Assembly (NCBI RefSeq): GCF_016406085.1
Contig: NZ_JAEHFJ010000008.1
Span: 62,001-126,000, forward strand
Length of the DNA stretch: 64,000 nt
Origin: Aureibaculum flavum
Lineage (GTDB): Bacteria; Bacteroidota; Bacteroidia; Flavobacteriales; Flavobacteriaceae
Direction of reading: 5' to 3'
Shown here: positions 26,808 to 35,113 of the stretch, one piece after another
How positions within the stretch are numbered: the first letter of the stretch is position 1
How the letters are laid out: each line of letters begins with the position of its first letter
The notes under the pieces: generated by a model
The model's input: only the letters and a program-made list of their open reading frames with translations
Database searches by the model: none
What the model was told of the DNA's origin: nothing
Program-made: the position numbers and the translations under genes

Positions 26808-28151
26808 TTGAAAAAAATAATAATACTTACGGTGTTGCTTGTCTTTCAGGTATTTATAACTAATGCTCAGAAAGTGGAAACCGTTGTTGAAGTTTCGGAA
26901 ATTAACGAATCTGTTAAAAAAGAAAAAGTAGTATTACCTTCCGAATTAGAAGATCTTACCATTGAAACATTAAAATTATCATACAGGCATCTTAACAGTT
27001 TACCCGATGGAATTTGGGAACTGAAAAAATTAAAAAAACTAGATGTATCACTTAATAACTTAACTGAAATTTCGGAATCAATTAAAAATTTACAACAGCT
27101 AGAATTTTTAGATTTGCGACATAACAGCTTAAAAACATTACCTAAAAGCATAGGTGATTTAAGTGCTATAAAAGAATTAAATTTAAATTTAAATAGAGGT
27201 ATATTATTACCAGAAGCTTTTGGGAATCTATCAAATTTAGAGAAATTAGATTTGGGTAGAATATTTCATAATAAGTTGCCAGCGTCTTTTGTGAAATTAC
27301 AACATCTTAAGTCTTTAGATTTATCTGAAAATGAACTCTCAAGTATATCAACAACTATTAAGTCCTTACATAGTTTAGAAGAATTATTCTTAGCTTATAA
27401 TAATCTAAAGACGTTGCCTTATTGGTTGGGCGAAATGAAATCTATTAAAAAGATAAATTTATGGAACAATCAAATTGAAGAATTACCAGCATCTTTATGT
27501 AATTCTAAAACGTTAGAAAAATTACAGATTCCGAATAATAAAGTTAAAAAAATAGCTAGTAGTATTGGAAAATTAAGCACACTAAAAGTATTAAACCTGA
27601 GTGGTAATGAATTAATAACACTGCCAAAGACCATGGGGAATCTAATTTCATTAGAAGTGTTAGATTTAGGAAATAATAAATTAATTAGTATTCCTGATAC
27701 CCTATGTAAACTTCCTAATCTAGTAGATTTAAACCTTCATAGGAATAAATTAACAGCATTACCAGAGGCTATCGATCAATTAAAATTAGAAGGTATTGAC
27801 CTCGATAATAATTTAATTAAATCGCTACCTGAGTCTATAGGAAATGTAAATTGGAAAGAAATAGACCTAAAGAACAATTTATTAGAGCGTTTACCAAACT
27901 CTATTGGAAATATAACAGTTTTAACAGCCATAAGTTTATCTCATAATAAGCTTGTTGAATTGCCTGAAAGTTTTGGGAAACTAAGCAATTTAAAATATCT
28001 AGATTTAAATTCTAATCAACTTACAAAAATGCCAGCGTCTGTTGGTAATTTAAAAAAATTAATACGTCTAAATTTAGAGAATAATAATTTTTCAGAACAA
28101 GAACAATTAAGAATTAAAGAAGCTTTACCTAATTGTAAAATAAATTTTTAG
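26808..28151 (+). CDS. Secreted leucine-rich-repeat protein inserted between hisA and hisF
   Basis: 447 aa with a signal peptide (KKIIILTVLLVFQVFITNAQ, start codon TTG at 26808). From about residue 50 to the end there are roughly 17 leucine-rich repeats of about 23 residues, with the pattern L-xx-L-x-L-xx-N-x-L-xx-LP-xx-I/L. They resemble the plant/Ras-suppressor-type repeats seen in many bacterial LRR proteins. Such domains form curved solenoids that bind proteins; no catalytic domain is attached, and I see no T9SS sorting domain at the C-terminus. It starts 7 bp after hisA, so it probably shares that transcript. No link to histidine synthesis is evident. Confidence 0.88.
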   Translation: MKKIIILTVLLVFQVFITNAQKVETVVEVSEINESVKKEKVVLPSELEDLTIETLKLSYRHLNSLPDGIWELKKLKKLDVSLNNLTEISESIKNLQQLEFLDLRHNSLKTLPKSIGDLSAIKELNLNLNRGILLPEAFGNLSNLEKLDLGRIFHNKLPASFVKLQHLKSLDLSENELSSISTTIKSLHSLEELFLAYNNLKTLPYWLGEMKSIKKINLWNNQIEELPASLCNSKTLEKLQIPNNKVKKIASSIGKLSTLKVLNLSGNELITLPKTMGNLISLEVLDLGNNKLISIPDTLCKLPNLVDLNLHRNKLTALPEAIDQLKLEGIDLDNNLIKSLPESIGNVNWKEIDLKNNLLERLPNSIGNITVLTAISLSHNKLVELPESFGKLSNLKYLDLNSNQLTKMPASVGNLKKLIRLNLENNNFSEQEQLRIKEALPNCKINF

Positions 28152-28258
28152 TCAATGAGGTGCACCATCTGAAGAATAGTATAATAAAGCGAGGTTTTAT
28201 GAAGTTTCAAAGGGTTATTCTAAAACTGGAATTCAGAATATATAATTAATTTAAAAGC

Positions 28259-28278
28259 ATTCTCGCTGATGCGAGAGT
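28259..28278 (+). promoter_or_regulatory. Hairpin just ahead of the hisF start codon
   Basis: TCTCGC and GCGAGA pair perfectly around a TGAT loop, and two further pairs (one G-U) extend the stem to 8 bp. The hairpin ends 10 bases before the hisF ATG, where it could mask or shape the ribosome landing site. It may also be a leftover of a dispersed palindrome. No regulator is known to me. Confidence 0.4.
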
Positions 28279-28288
28279 AAAAGAAATC

Positions 28289-29044
28289 ATGTTAACAAAA
28301 AGAATCATACCTTGTTTAGATATCAAGAACGGACGCACTGTTAAAGGTGTTAATTTTGTCGATTTAAGAGATGCTGGAGATCCAGTAGAATTGGCGGCTA
28401 TTTATGCTGAAAACGGTGCCGATGAATTGGTATTCTTAGATATTTCTGCCACTGAAGAACGAAGAAAAACATTGGCCGACTTAGTATTACATGTTTCTGA
28501 AAAAGTAAACATACCCTTTACTGTTGGTGGTGGAATTTCTTCAGTTGAAGATGTTGATGTACTCTTAAAATGTGGAGCTGATAAAGTATCTATTAACTCG
28601 TCTGCCGTTAAAAATCCTGATTTAATCAATCAATTATCAGCTAAATTTGGCAGTCAGTGTATTGTAGTTGCTATAGATGCAAAACAAATTGATGGAAAAT
28701 GGACCGTACATTTAGTAGGAGGAAAGGTACCTACGGAATTAGATTTGTTTGAATGGGCAAAAGAGGTAGAGCAAAGAGGAGCTGGTGAAATATTATTTAC
28801 CTCTATGGATCATGATGGTACTAAAAACGGATTCGCAAATAAGGCATTGGCCAAATTATCAACGGAATTAAATATCCCGATAATTGCTTCGGGTGGAGCA
28901 GGTACTAATCAACATTTTATTGATACTTTTGTAGACGGAAAATCTGATGCAGCATTAGCAGCAAGTGTTTTTCATTTTAAAGAAATTGAAATTAACGAAT
29001 TAAAAAAGGAATTGCAATCGCATAATATTCCTGTAAGGTTATAA
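28289..29044 (+). CDS. hisF: Imidazole glycerol phosphate synthase cyclase subunit HisF
   Basis: 251 aa (beta/alpha)8 barrel that uses ammonia from the HisH glutaminase to turn PRFAR into imidazole glycerol phosphate and AICAR. The first catalytic Asp is in [18 protein letters not shown], and the second in [21 protein letters not shown] and [12 protein letters not shown] bind the phosphates. It is homologous to HisA. HisE/HisI is encoded 10 bp downstream. The HisH partner gene is elsewhere. Confidence 0.96.
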   Translation: MLTKRIIPCLDIKNGRTVKGVNFVDLRDAGDPVELAAIYAENGADELVFLDISATEERRKTLADLVLHVSEKVNIPFTVGGGISSVEDVDVLLKCGADKVSINSSAVKNPDLINQLSAKFGSQCIVVAIDAKQIDGKWTVHLVGGKVPTELDLFEWAKEVEQRGAGEILFTSMDHDGTKNGFANKALAKLSTELNIPIIASGGAGTNQHFIDTFVDGKSDAALAASVFHFKEIEINELKKELQSHNIPVRL

Positions 29045-29054
29045 TTAATAGAAC

Positions 29055-29651
29055 ATGGAGATCGATTTTAATAAAAATAGTGACGGATTAGTACCCGCAA
29101 TAATTCAAGATGCATTGACAAAAAATGTATTGATGTTGGGCTATATGAATGCCGAAGCTTATCAACAAACTATTGATAGTAAAAAAGTAACTTTTTTTAG
29201 TAGGACTAAAAATAGATTATGGACTAAAGGTGAAGAAAGTGGAAATTTTCTAAATTTAGTGGATATAAAGCTAGACTGCGATAATGATACCTTATTGGTA
29301 AGTGTTGTTCCAGTTGGGCCTACCTGTCATAAAGGAACGGATACCTGTTGGGGAGAAGATAACAAAACAACTTTCGGATTTTTATCAGAATTAGAATCGG
29401 TTATCACGGACAGAAAAGAAAATTCAGATGGAAAGAAAAGCTATGTGGCTTCACTATTTGAAGATGGCATGAACAAAATAGCTCAAAAAGTTGGTGAGGA
29501 GGCTGTTGAAGTGGTTATTGAAGCAAAAGATGACAATGACGATTTGTTTTTAAATGAGTCTGCTGATTTACTTTTTCATTATCTTATACTATTACAGGCG
29601 AAAGGATATAAACTAAATGATGTTGTTGAAGTGTTAAAGACACGGCATTAA
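29055..29651 (+). CDS. hisI: Bifunctional phosphoribosyl-AMP cyclohydrolase / phosphoribosyl-ATP pyrophosphatase (HisIE)
   Basis: 198 aa carrying steps two and three of histidine synthesis on one chain. Residues about 1-105 are the HisI cyclohydrolase, with MLGYMNAEAY, FFSRTKNRLWTKGE, and metal ligands in LDCDNDTL and CHKGTDTCW. Residues about 110-198 are the HisE pyrophosphatase, with KVGEEAVEVVIEAK and NESADLLFHYLILL. Fusion is the norm in Bacteroidota. It is the last his gene here; the VWA gene follows after 49 bp. Confidence 0.95.
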   Translation: MEIDFNKNSDGLVPAIIQDALTKNVLMLGYMNAEAYQQTIDSKKVTFFSRTKNRLWTKGEESGNFLNLVDIKLDCDNDTLLVSVVPVGPTCHKGTDTCWGEDNKTTFGFLSELESVITDRKENSDGKKSYVASLFEDGMNKIAQKVGEEAVEVVIEAKDDNDDLFLNESADLLFHYLILLQAKGYKLNDVVEVLKTRH

Positions 29652-29700
29652 TTAACATTTTGTTAGAGTTATTGTAATATTTTGTTCCTATTTTTATACG

Positions 29701-30822
29701 ATGAATAACATCTTTAAAAAAGGGTTACGTTTCGAAAACTACGAAGCTCCTAATATTTCTCCTTTTGATAAACTCTTTGAAATTTTTAAAGAGTTGATTA
29801 CACATACTTCTGGTGATGTTGAAGAGGCCTTAGACTGGCTAGCACAACTAGATAAGGAGTATGATTTGACTACAGCTGAGTATACCCTTGATGATTTTAT
29901 TGAAGATCTTAAAAAGAAGGGATACCTACGCGATGAAGTTGATCCTGAAAAGGGTGGTGGTATGACCATTACTGCGAAAACAGAACGTGCCATTCGGCAA
30001 AAGGCATTAGATCAAATTTTTGGCAATTTAAAGAGAAGTCGCTCTGGTAATCACAAAGCTAAAAGTATTGGGCAAGGAGACGAACATACAGGTGAGTTTC
30101 GTAATTATCGCTATGGAGATGGTCTTGATAATATCTCAATGACGGAAAGTATTAAAAATGCACAAATACATAATGGCATTGGTGAGTTTATACTAAACGA
30201 AAATGATTTAGTGGTAGAAGAAACTAACTTTAAGGCTCAGATGAGTACGGTTTTAATGATAGATATTAGCCATAGTATGATTTTATATGGTGAAGATCGT
30301 ATTACTCCAGCCAAAAAAGTAGCCATGGCTTTAGCGGAATTAATTACAACACGATATCCAAAAGATACCTTAGATATTTTAGTGTTTGGTAATGATGCCT
30401 GGCCAATAGCTATCAAAGACTTGCCTTATTTAAAAGTAGGGCCCTATCATACAAATACGGTGGCTGGTTTACAATTGGCAATGGATATGCTCCGCAGAAA
30501 GCGGAATACGAATAAACAAATTTTTATGATAACGGATGGTAAGCCAAGTTGTTTGCGAATGCCTGATGGTCAGTATTATAAAAACAGCAATGGTTTAGAT
30601 CAATTTATTGTTGAGAAATGTTATAATATGGCGAGCCAAGCTCGGAAATTACATATACCTATTACCACCTTTATGATTGCTCAAGATCAATATTTAATGC
30701 AGTTTGTACGTGAATTTACTCAAGCAAATCAAGGAAAAGCATTTTATACGGGTCTGCAAGGGTTGGGAGAAATGATTTTTGAGGATTATGAACAAAATAG
30801 AAAGAAACGATTAAAAGGATAA
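29701..30822 (+). CDS. VWA-domain protein, partner of the adjacent AAA+ ATPase
   Basis: 373 aa, cytoplasmic. The C-terminal half (about 180-360) is a von Willebrand factor A domain: VLMIDISHSMILYGEDR contains the MIDAS motif D-x-S-x-S (about residues 187-191), and FMITDGKPSCL supplies the last metal Asp. The N-terminal half is helical and resembles the N-terminal part of CoxE/BchD-like proteins. The ATPase gene starts 8 bp downstream, so the two form an operon like ChlD-ChlI or ViaA-RavA, which remodel metal enzymes. No metal-enzyme client is encoded here. Confidence 0.85.
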   Translation: MNNIFKKGLRFENYEAPNISPFDKLFEIFKELITHTSGDVEEALDWLAQLDKEYDLTTAEYTLDDFIEDLKKKGYLRDEVDPEKGGGMTITAKTERAIRQKALDQIFGNLKRSRSGNHKAKSIGQGDEHTGEFRNYRYGDGLDNISMTESIKNAQIHNGIGEFILNENDLVVEETNFKAQMSTVLMIDISHSMILYGEDRITPAKKVAMALAELITTRYPKDTLDILVFGNDAWPIAIKDLPYLKVGPYHTNTVAGLQLAMDMLRRKRNTNKQIFMITDGKPSCLRMPDGQYYKNSNGLDQFIVEKCYNMASQARKLHIPITTFMIAQDQYLMQFVREFTQANQGKAFYTGLQGLGEMIFEDYEQNRKKRLKG

Positions 30823-30830
30823 AAGACGAT

Positions 30831-32294
30831 ATGAAAATTGAAAATATAAAAACATTAGGTGCTTTAAAAAAAGCAGGGTATCAATCAAAGTCTATTAAAG
30901 ATGAATTGAGAGACAACTTAATTGAAAAAATAAAATTAGAAGAAAATGTCTTTGAAGGTGTTTGGGGTTATGAAAATTCAGTAATTCCTGAATTAGAAAC
31001 GGCTATTCTTTCGCGTCACAATATCAATTTACTAGGTTTACGTGGACAAGCAAAAACGCGTTTGGCTCGTTTAATGGTTAATTTATTAGATGAATATATT
31101 CCTGTTGTAGAAGGTTCTGAAATTAATGATGATCCCTTAAGACCGTTATCACGTTATGCGATTGATTTAATTAATGAAAAGCAACATGATACACCAATTG
31201 TATGGCTTCATAGAGATGAACGTTTTTATGAAAAATTAGCAACACCAGATGTTACGGTAGCAGATTTAATAGGAGATGTTGACCCCATAAAAGCAGCGAA
31301 CTTAAAATTGAGCTATGCTGATGATCGGGTGATCCATTTCGGAATGATTCCGAGAGCCAATAGATCTATTTTTGTAATTAATGAGTTGCCGGATTTGCAA
31401 GCTCGGATTCAGGTTTCTTTATTTAATATTTTACAAGAAGGTGATATTCAAATTAGAGGTTTTAAATTGCGATTGCCTTTAGATTTACAATTCATCTTTA
31501 CTGCAAATCCTGAAGACTATACCAATAGAGGAAGTATTGTTACGCCGTTAAAAGATAGAATAGGATCTCAAATATTGACCCATTACCCGGAGTCTATCGA
31601 AATTGCTCAAAAGATTACCAATCAAGAAGCAAATGCAGACAAACCTCAGTTGGAGAAAATCCATGTGCCAGACATCGCAAAGAAATTGTTAGAACAAATT
31701 AGTTTTGAAGCGAGAGAAAGTGAATATATAGATGCTAAAAGTGGTGTAAGTGCACGTATGAGTATTACTATTTTTGAGAATTTATTAAGTACGGCAGAAC
31801 GTAGGAGTATACGAACTTCTGATAGTGCTACCTCTGTTCGATTATTAGATTTTTTAGGCGTTATTCCTGCAATTACTGGTAAAGTAGAGTTGGTATATGA
31901 AGGCGAGCAAGAAGGAGCTTCTTTTGTAGCTAAAACCTTGATTGCTGATGCAATTAAAACCTTATTTCCAGATTATTTCCCTGAAATTCAAAAATTACAA
32001 CACAAAGAGGAGGTTACGCCTTATGATAAAATCATACAATGGTTTTTCGAAGAAAGTAATTTTGAATTACTGGATGACATGACCGATGAAATGTATAAAA
32101 ATGAACTCGATAAAATTAAAGCATTGGACGTATTGATAGATAAGTATCAACCAGAGGTTGCTGAAAACGATCGTTATTTCTTTAAAGAATTTGTATTGTG
32201 GGCACTCGTAGAGCATAAAAAATTAAATAAAAGTAGATTTACAAAAGGATATCGATTTAATGACCTGTATGGAAGTTATATAAATGACCTTTAA
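30831..32294 (+). CDS. AAA+ ATPase of the Mg-chelatase ChlI/MoxR type
   Basis: 487 aa. The AAA+ core spans about residues 45-290. Walker A is GLRGQAKT (from about residue 68). The Walker B position reads SIFVINELPDLQ, with Asn where Asp is normal, while the catalytic Glu remains. Sensor 1 is in FIFTANPEDYTNRGSIV, and an arginine-finger region in TPLKDRIGSQI. A C-terminal helical extension of about 190 residues carries SGVSARMSITIFENLL, the ChlI-like lid. It most likely works with the VWA protein encoded 8 bp upstream in assembling or activating another protein. The Asn substitution would need checking against relatives; my recollection is that it is shared in Bacteroidota. Confidence 0.87.
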   Translation: MKIENIKTLGALKKAGYQSKSIKDELRDNLIEKIKLEENVFEGVWGYENSVIPELETAILSRHNINLLGLRGQAKTRLARLMVNLLDEYIPVVEGSEINDDPLRPLSRYAIDLINEKQHDTPIVWLHRDERFYEKLATPDVTVADLIGDVDPIKAANLKLSYADDRVIHFGMIPRANRSIFVINELPDLQARIQVSLFNILQEGDIQIRGFKLRLPLDLQFIFTANPEDYTNRGSIVTPLKDRIGSQILTHYPESIEIAQKITNQEANADKPQLEKIHVPDIAKKLLEQISFEARESEYIDAKSGVSARMSITIFENLLSTAERRSIRTSDSATSVRLLDFLGVIPAITGKVELVYEGEQEGASFVAKTLIADAIKTLFPDYFPEIQKLQHKEEVTPYDKIIQWFFEESNFELLDDMTDEMYKNELDKIKALDVLIDKYQPEVAENDRYFFKEFVLWALVEHKKLNKSRFTKGYRFNDLYGSYINDL

Positions 32295-32306
32295 AATTAT
32301 CTTGCT

Positions 32307-32314
32307 TACCTTTG
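32307..32314 (+). promoter_or_regulatory. Candidate -7 box for the DUF2461 gene
   Basis: TACCTTTG matches TAnnTTTG, 19 bp before the ATG at 32333. The gap to the ATPase gene is only 38 bp, so readthrough is equally possible. Confidence 0.35.
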
Positions 32315-32332
32315 AAAGAATAAAATAAATTT

Positions 32333-33010
32333 ATGGCGACTACAATACCGCAAGAAGCATTTGCTTTTTTTAAAAAACTAGAGAAAAATAATAATAGAGA
32401 TTGGTTTAACGAACGTAAACCAGAGTTTAAGCAAATTGAGGCGGAGGTAAAGCAATTCTATAATGAATTATTAAAAAAAATACAAGAGCATGATGAGGTT
32501 GATAAATTAAAAATGTTTCGGATTTATAGAGATGTACGTTTCTCAAAGAATAAAGCTCCGTATAAAACGCATTTTGGTGGTTCTTATAACCGAATAAAAC
32601 CAAAATTACGAGGAGGATATTATTTACAAATTGCTCCAGGTGATTCTTTTATAGCAACTGGTTTTTGGAACCCTGAAAAAGAAGATTTGTTGCGTATTCG
32701 TAAAGAGTTTGAATTGGATGCTACTGAAATTAATGACATTCTTAATGACAAAAGCTTTAAAAACATTTGGGGAGCTATGGTAGGTGATGCTGTTAAGACC
32801 GCTCCAAAAGGTTTTAGTAAAGAACATGAGAACATAGAATTAATTCGTAGAAAGCAATTTATGTTCATTAAAAAATATACAGATAAAGAGGTACTTTCAG
32901 CTAATTTTATGGATGAAGTGAATACTGCATTTAAAAGCATTCGTCCATATTTTAATTTGATGAGTGATATTTTAACAACAGACTTGAATGGAGTTTCTTT
33001 GATTGATTAG
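32333..33010 (+). CDS. DUF2461 family protein
   Basis: 225 aa, cytoplasmic. The N-terminus ALPQEAFAFFKKLEKNNNRD-like pattern (here IPQEAFAFFKKLEKNNNRDW, then FNERKPEF) is the DUF2461 hallmark, followed by RIYRDVRFSKNKAPYKTHFG and GGYYLQIAPGDSFIATGFW. The family is widespread in Bacteroidota and other phyla, but its biochemical role is unknown. It follows the VWA/ATPase pair in the same direction and may share their transcript. Confidence 0.85.
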   Translation: MATTIPQEAFAFFKKLEKNNNRDWFNERKPEFKQIEAEVKQFYNELLKKIQEHDEVDKLKMFRIYRDVRFSKNKAPYKTHFGGSYNRIKPKLRGGYYLQIAPGDSFIATGFWNPEKEDLLRIRKEFELDATEINDILNDKSFKNIWGAMVGDAVKTAPKGFSKEHENIELIRRKQFMFIKKYTDKEVLSANFMDEVNTAFKSIRPYFNLMSDILTTDLNGVSLID

Positions 33011-33014
33011 TGCT

Positions 33015-33206
33015 TTCATTGCGAGGAGCATTATAAAAATAACGTACTCGTTTAATGTGAATTGATGATGTGGCGTGGCAATCTTCTGAAGGCTATTGTT
33101 GCATGTTTTTGCATTGTCATGACAAACTAAAAACTGATAATCTTTACATCAAGGATGTCTATTCCTTCCCGTTTTTTCAAGGGGAGTTACCGTTTAGCGT
33201 AGGGAT
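33015..33206. repeat. Decayed intergenic repeat remnants
   Basis: The 196-bp gap between two convergent genes holds two patches that look like worn copies of dispersed flavobacterial repeats. One is TCATTGCGAGGAGC (near 33017) with GTGGCAATCTT (near 33074). The other is a stretch near 33160-33206 with TTCCTTCCC, TTTTTTCAAGGGGAG and TAGCGTAGGGATTTA. The resemblance is from memory; only a genome-wide comparison could show other copies. No gene is seen here. Confidence 0.4.
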
Positions 33207-33557
33207 TTAATTAAACCAAACGGCATAACGTTGTCTTCTTAAGTCTAATGCTAATTTGGCTTCCATTTTTAAGGCCTCAGCTCTTGTTTTTATAGGGTTT
33301 ATATGATTATATAAACTTGGACGTAAATACATACCATATTTTTCTACAATATTTGAAGATAGTTTATGCCCTTTTTTATTTCTATAGCCAGTTTTGTGTT
33401 GTTTGAAACGGTCTTCAGGGGTCTTACTGGTCATACCCACATAAAGACACTGGAGTACGCCATTAAATTGTGGGTTGGCAGCTCTAAACCTTCTGTTGTC
33501 GGTAAAAACACGTTTAGATAACTCTATCACATATACACTATATTCTGTTTTAGCCAT
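33207..33557 (-). CDS. GIY-YIG-like small protein
   Basis: 116 aa. The pattern VYVIEL near residue 8 and CLYVGMTSKTPEDRFKQHKT near residue 40 matches the GIY-YIG nuclease fold (the two Tyr-containing strands and the following Arg-x3-His helix). A conserved-position Glu occurs in ALKMEAKLALDL. The spacer between the two motifs is longer than in UvrC or Slx1. It has no other domain, so it is a stand-alone nuclease-like protein of unknown target. It stands alone on the minus strand, divergent from the SatD-like gene. Confidence 0.68.
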   Translation of the reverse strand: MAKTEYSVYVIELSKRVFTDNRRFRAANPQFNGVLQCLYVGMTSKTPEDRFKQHKTGYRNKKGHKLSSNIVEKYGMYLRPSLYNHINPIKTRAEALKMEAKLALDLRRQRYAVWFN

Positions 33558-33610
33558 GTATCAAATTATTACGCAATATACTTTAAATCCTAAAAACAGC
33601 AATTAAGTAT

Positions 33611-33688
33611 TATTAGTCTATAGGCTAATATTATGTCATTATTAGTCTGTAGGCTAATATTTAGTCATTATTAGTCTGTGGACTAATA
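33611..33688 (+). promoter_or_regulatory. Three near-palindromic operator-like repeats at 29-bp period
   Basis: Units of 20 bp start at 33611, 33640 and 33669, exactly 29 bp apart. They read TATTAGTCTATAGGCTAATA, TATTAGTCTGTAGGCTAATA and TATTAGTCTGTGGACTAATA. Each is close to a palindrome (TTAGTC...GACTAA or GGCTAA). The intervening 9 bp are partly conserved as well (TT-GTCAT). The array ends 19 bp before the SatD-like gene and covers its expected -33 region, so bound protein would probably block transcription. The HTH domain of that gene is an obvious candidate binder. Confidence 0.72.
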
Positions 33689-33695
33689 TTTTTTA

Positions 33696-33703
33696 TATAT
33701 TTG
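33696..33703 (+). promoter_or_regulatory. Candidate -7 box for the SatD-like gene
   Basis: TATATTTG matches TAnnTTTG and lies only 4 bp before the ATG at 33708. If used, the mRNA would have almost no leader. Confidence 0.45.
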
Positions 33704-33707
33704 TAGT

Positions 33708-34355
33708 ATGAAAACCGTAATTACAGGAGACCTAATAGACTCTACCAACTATCCACCGCAGCATTTAGATGCGATACTTAATGTGGTAAATACAGAATTT
33801 GAATACTTTCGAACTGCCTATGATGCGGATTTTAAAATATTTAGAGGCGATAGTTTTCAGGGTGTTGTGCTAGATTCTTCAAGAGCATTAGAATTGGTGC
33901 TTACGGTAAAGACAGCCGTTAATAAAATTCCAGCAAAAAATAAGAAAATAAGTGGGTTAACAGATTTTAGAATTGCTATAGGTATTGGTAATATTAATTT
34001 AAAAAGAGAATCAATTTTAGAATCTAATGGCGAAGCGTTCCATTTTTCGGGAAGAACATTAGATAGTATGAAAGGAGATTATCCACGTTTACTATTAAAA
34101 ACGGCTGATGAAAATTTAAATGATGAGTTTAATGTGCATTTTGCTTTGTTAGATAGTGTAACAAGTAAATGGAGTGTCGCATCTGCTGAGGTGGCTTATT
34201 ATTTACTTAAAGGTAAAAAGGAAACGGAAGTTGCAGAAATACTAGGTATAAATCAATCTGCGGTTAATCATCGAAAAAAAGCAGCCAATTGGGATGCCGT
34301 TGCCCTGTTGTTAGAACGTTATAAGTCAGCTATCGGAAACTATACCAACGCTTAA
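33708..34355 (+). CDS. SatD-family-like protein with C-terminal helix-turn-helix
   Basis: 215 aa, cytoplasmic. The N-terminus MKTVITGDLIDSTNY and the FKIFRGDSFQGVV and DFRIAIGIGN segments suggest the SatD family, whose N-terminal domain looks like a nucleotidyl-cyclase-type fold. Near the C-terminus EVAEILGINQSAVNHRKKAA is a good helix-turn-helix of the sigma-region-4 type. The gene is preceded by three phased palindromes and followed after 32 bp by a DUF3307 membrane protein, a pairing I recall from other genomes. I infer autoregulation through the repeats. Biochemical function is unknown. Confidence 0.72.
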   Translation: MKTVITGDLIDSTNYPPQHLDAILNVVNTEFEYFRTAYDADFKIFRGDSFQGVVLDSSRALELVLTVKTAVNKIPAKNKKISGLTDFRIAIGIGNINLKRESILESNGEAFHFSGRTLDSMKGDYPRLLLKTADENLNDEFNVHFALLDSVTSKWSVASAEVAYYLLKGKKETEVAEILGINQSAVNHRKKAANWDAVALLLERYKSAIGNYTNA

Positions 34356-34387
34356 AAATGAGTATTAGAAAAAAAAAGAATAAATAA

Positions 34388-35113
34388 ATGGACAACATTC
34401 TTATCATATTGCAATTGTTATTAGCTCATGTATTGACCGATTTTGTATTTCAAAATACTAAAATGGTGAAGCACAAACGCAATTATAAGGGTAAGTCATG
34501 GTATTTGTATGCTCATAGTTTATTGGCAGGTGTATTAACCTATATAATTTTACAGGATTGGAATCAGTTGTTCATTCCAATAGTTATTGTGATCACACAT
34601 TTTTTTATAGACCTATGGAAGTTACATCAAAAGAAGGATAATTTAAAGTACTTTATCATTGATCAAATTTTGCACTTAATTATACTAGTACTTGCCTGGT
34701 TATACTTAATTAATGGATTTTCAGAAGTACTGCCCACAATAGCTACATTTTTTACATCAACACAAGCCTTAGCCATTTTCACAGGATATTTAATTGTGAT
34801 TTTTCCAGTGGGCTTCATTATTGGTAAAGCAACAGAGCGTTGGCAAAAGGAAATATCAAACGAAGAAGCACAAAGTAGCTTGAATAAAGCAGGGCGTTAT
34901 ATCGGAATTTTTGAGCGTATATTGGTTTTGACTTTTATTTTAATTAATAATTTTGCCGCAATAGGGTTCTTGATAGGAGCGAAGTCCATTTTAAGGTTTA
35001 GTGATACAAAAGGGGCAAGAAAACAAACGGAATATGTCTTAATTGGTACCCTAATGAGTTTTGCCATTTGTATTATCATTGGATTGGCAATACGCTATCT
35101 AGTTTTCAAATAG
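34388..35113 (+). CDS. DUF3307 family membrane protein
   Basis: 241 aa with about six to seven transmembrane helices. The start LLAHVLTDFVFQNTKMVKHK and the VIVITHFFIDLWKL-KKDN stretch are typical of DUF3307, where His and Asp residues sit in the membrane part. The product probably works with the SatD-like protein encoded just upstream, with which it shares an operon. Its last 15 bp overlap the end of the convergent gene at 35099. Confidence 0.8.
   Translation: MDNILIILQLLLAHVLTDFVFQNTKMVKHKRNYKGKSWYLYAHSLLAGVLTYIILQDWNQLFIPIVIVITHFFIDLWKLHQKKDNLKYFIIDQILHLIILVLAWLYLINGFSEVLPTIATFFTSTQALAIFTGYLIVIFPVGFIIGKATERWQKEISNEEAQSSLNKAGRYIGIFERILVLTFILINNFAAIGFLIGAKSILRFSDTKGARKQTEYVLIGTLMSFAICIIIGLAIRYLVFK

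Noticed and set aside
33611-33688. CRISPR-like direct repeats
   Set aside because: Only three units with 9-bp gaps, no spacers of CRISPR size and no cas genes; the near-palindromic units next to an HTH gene fit operators better.
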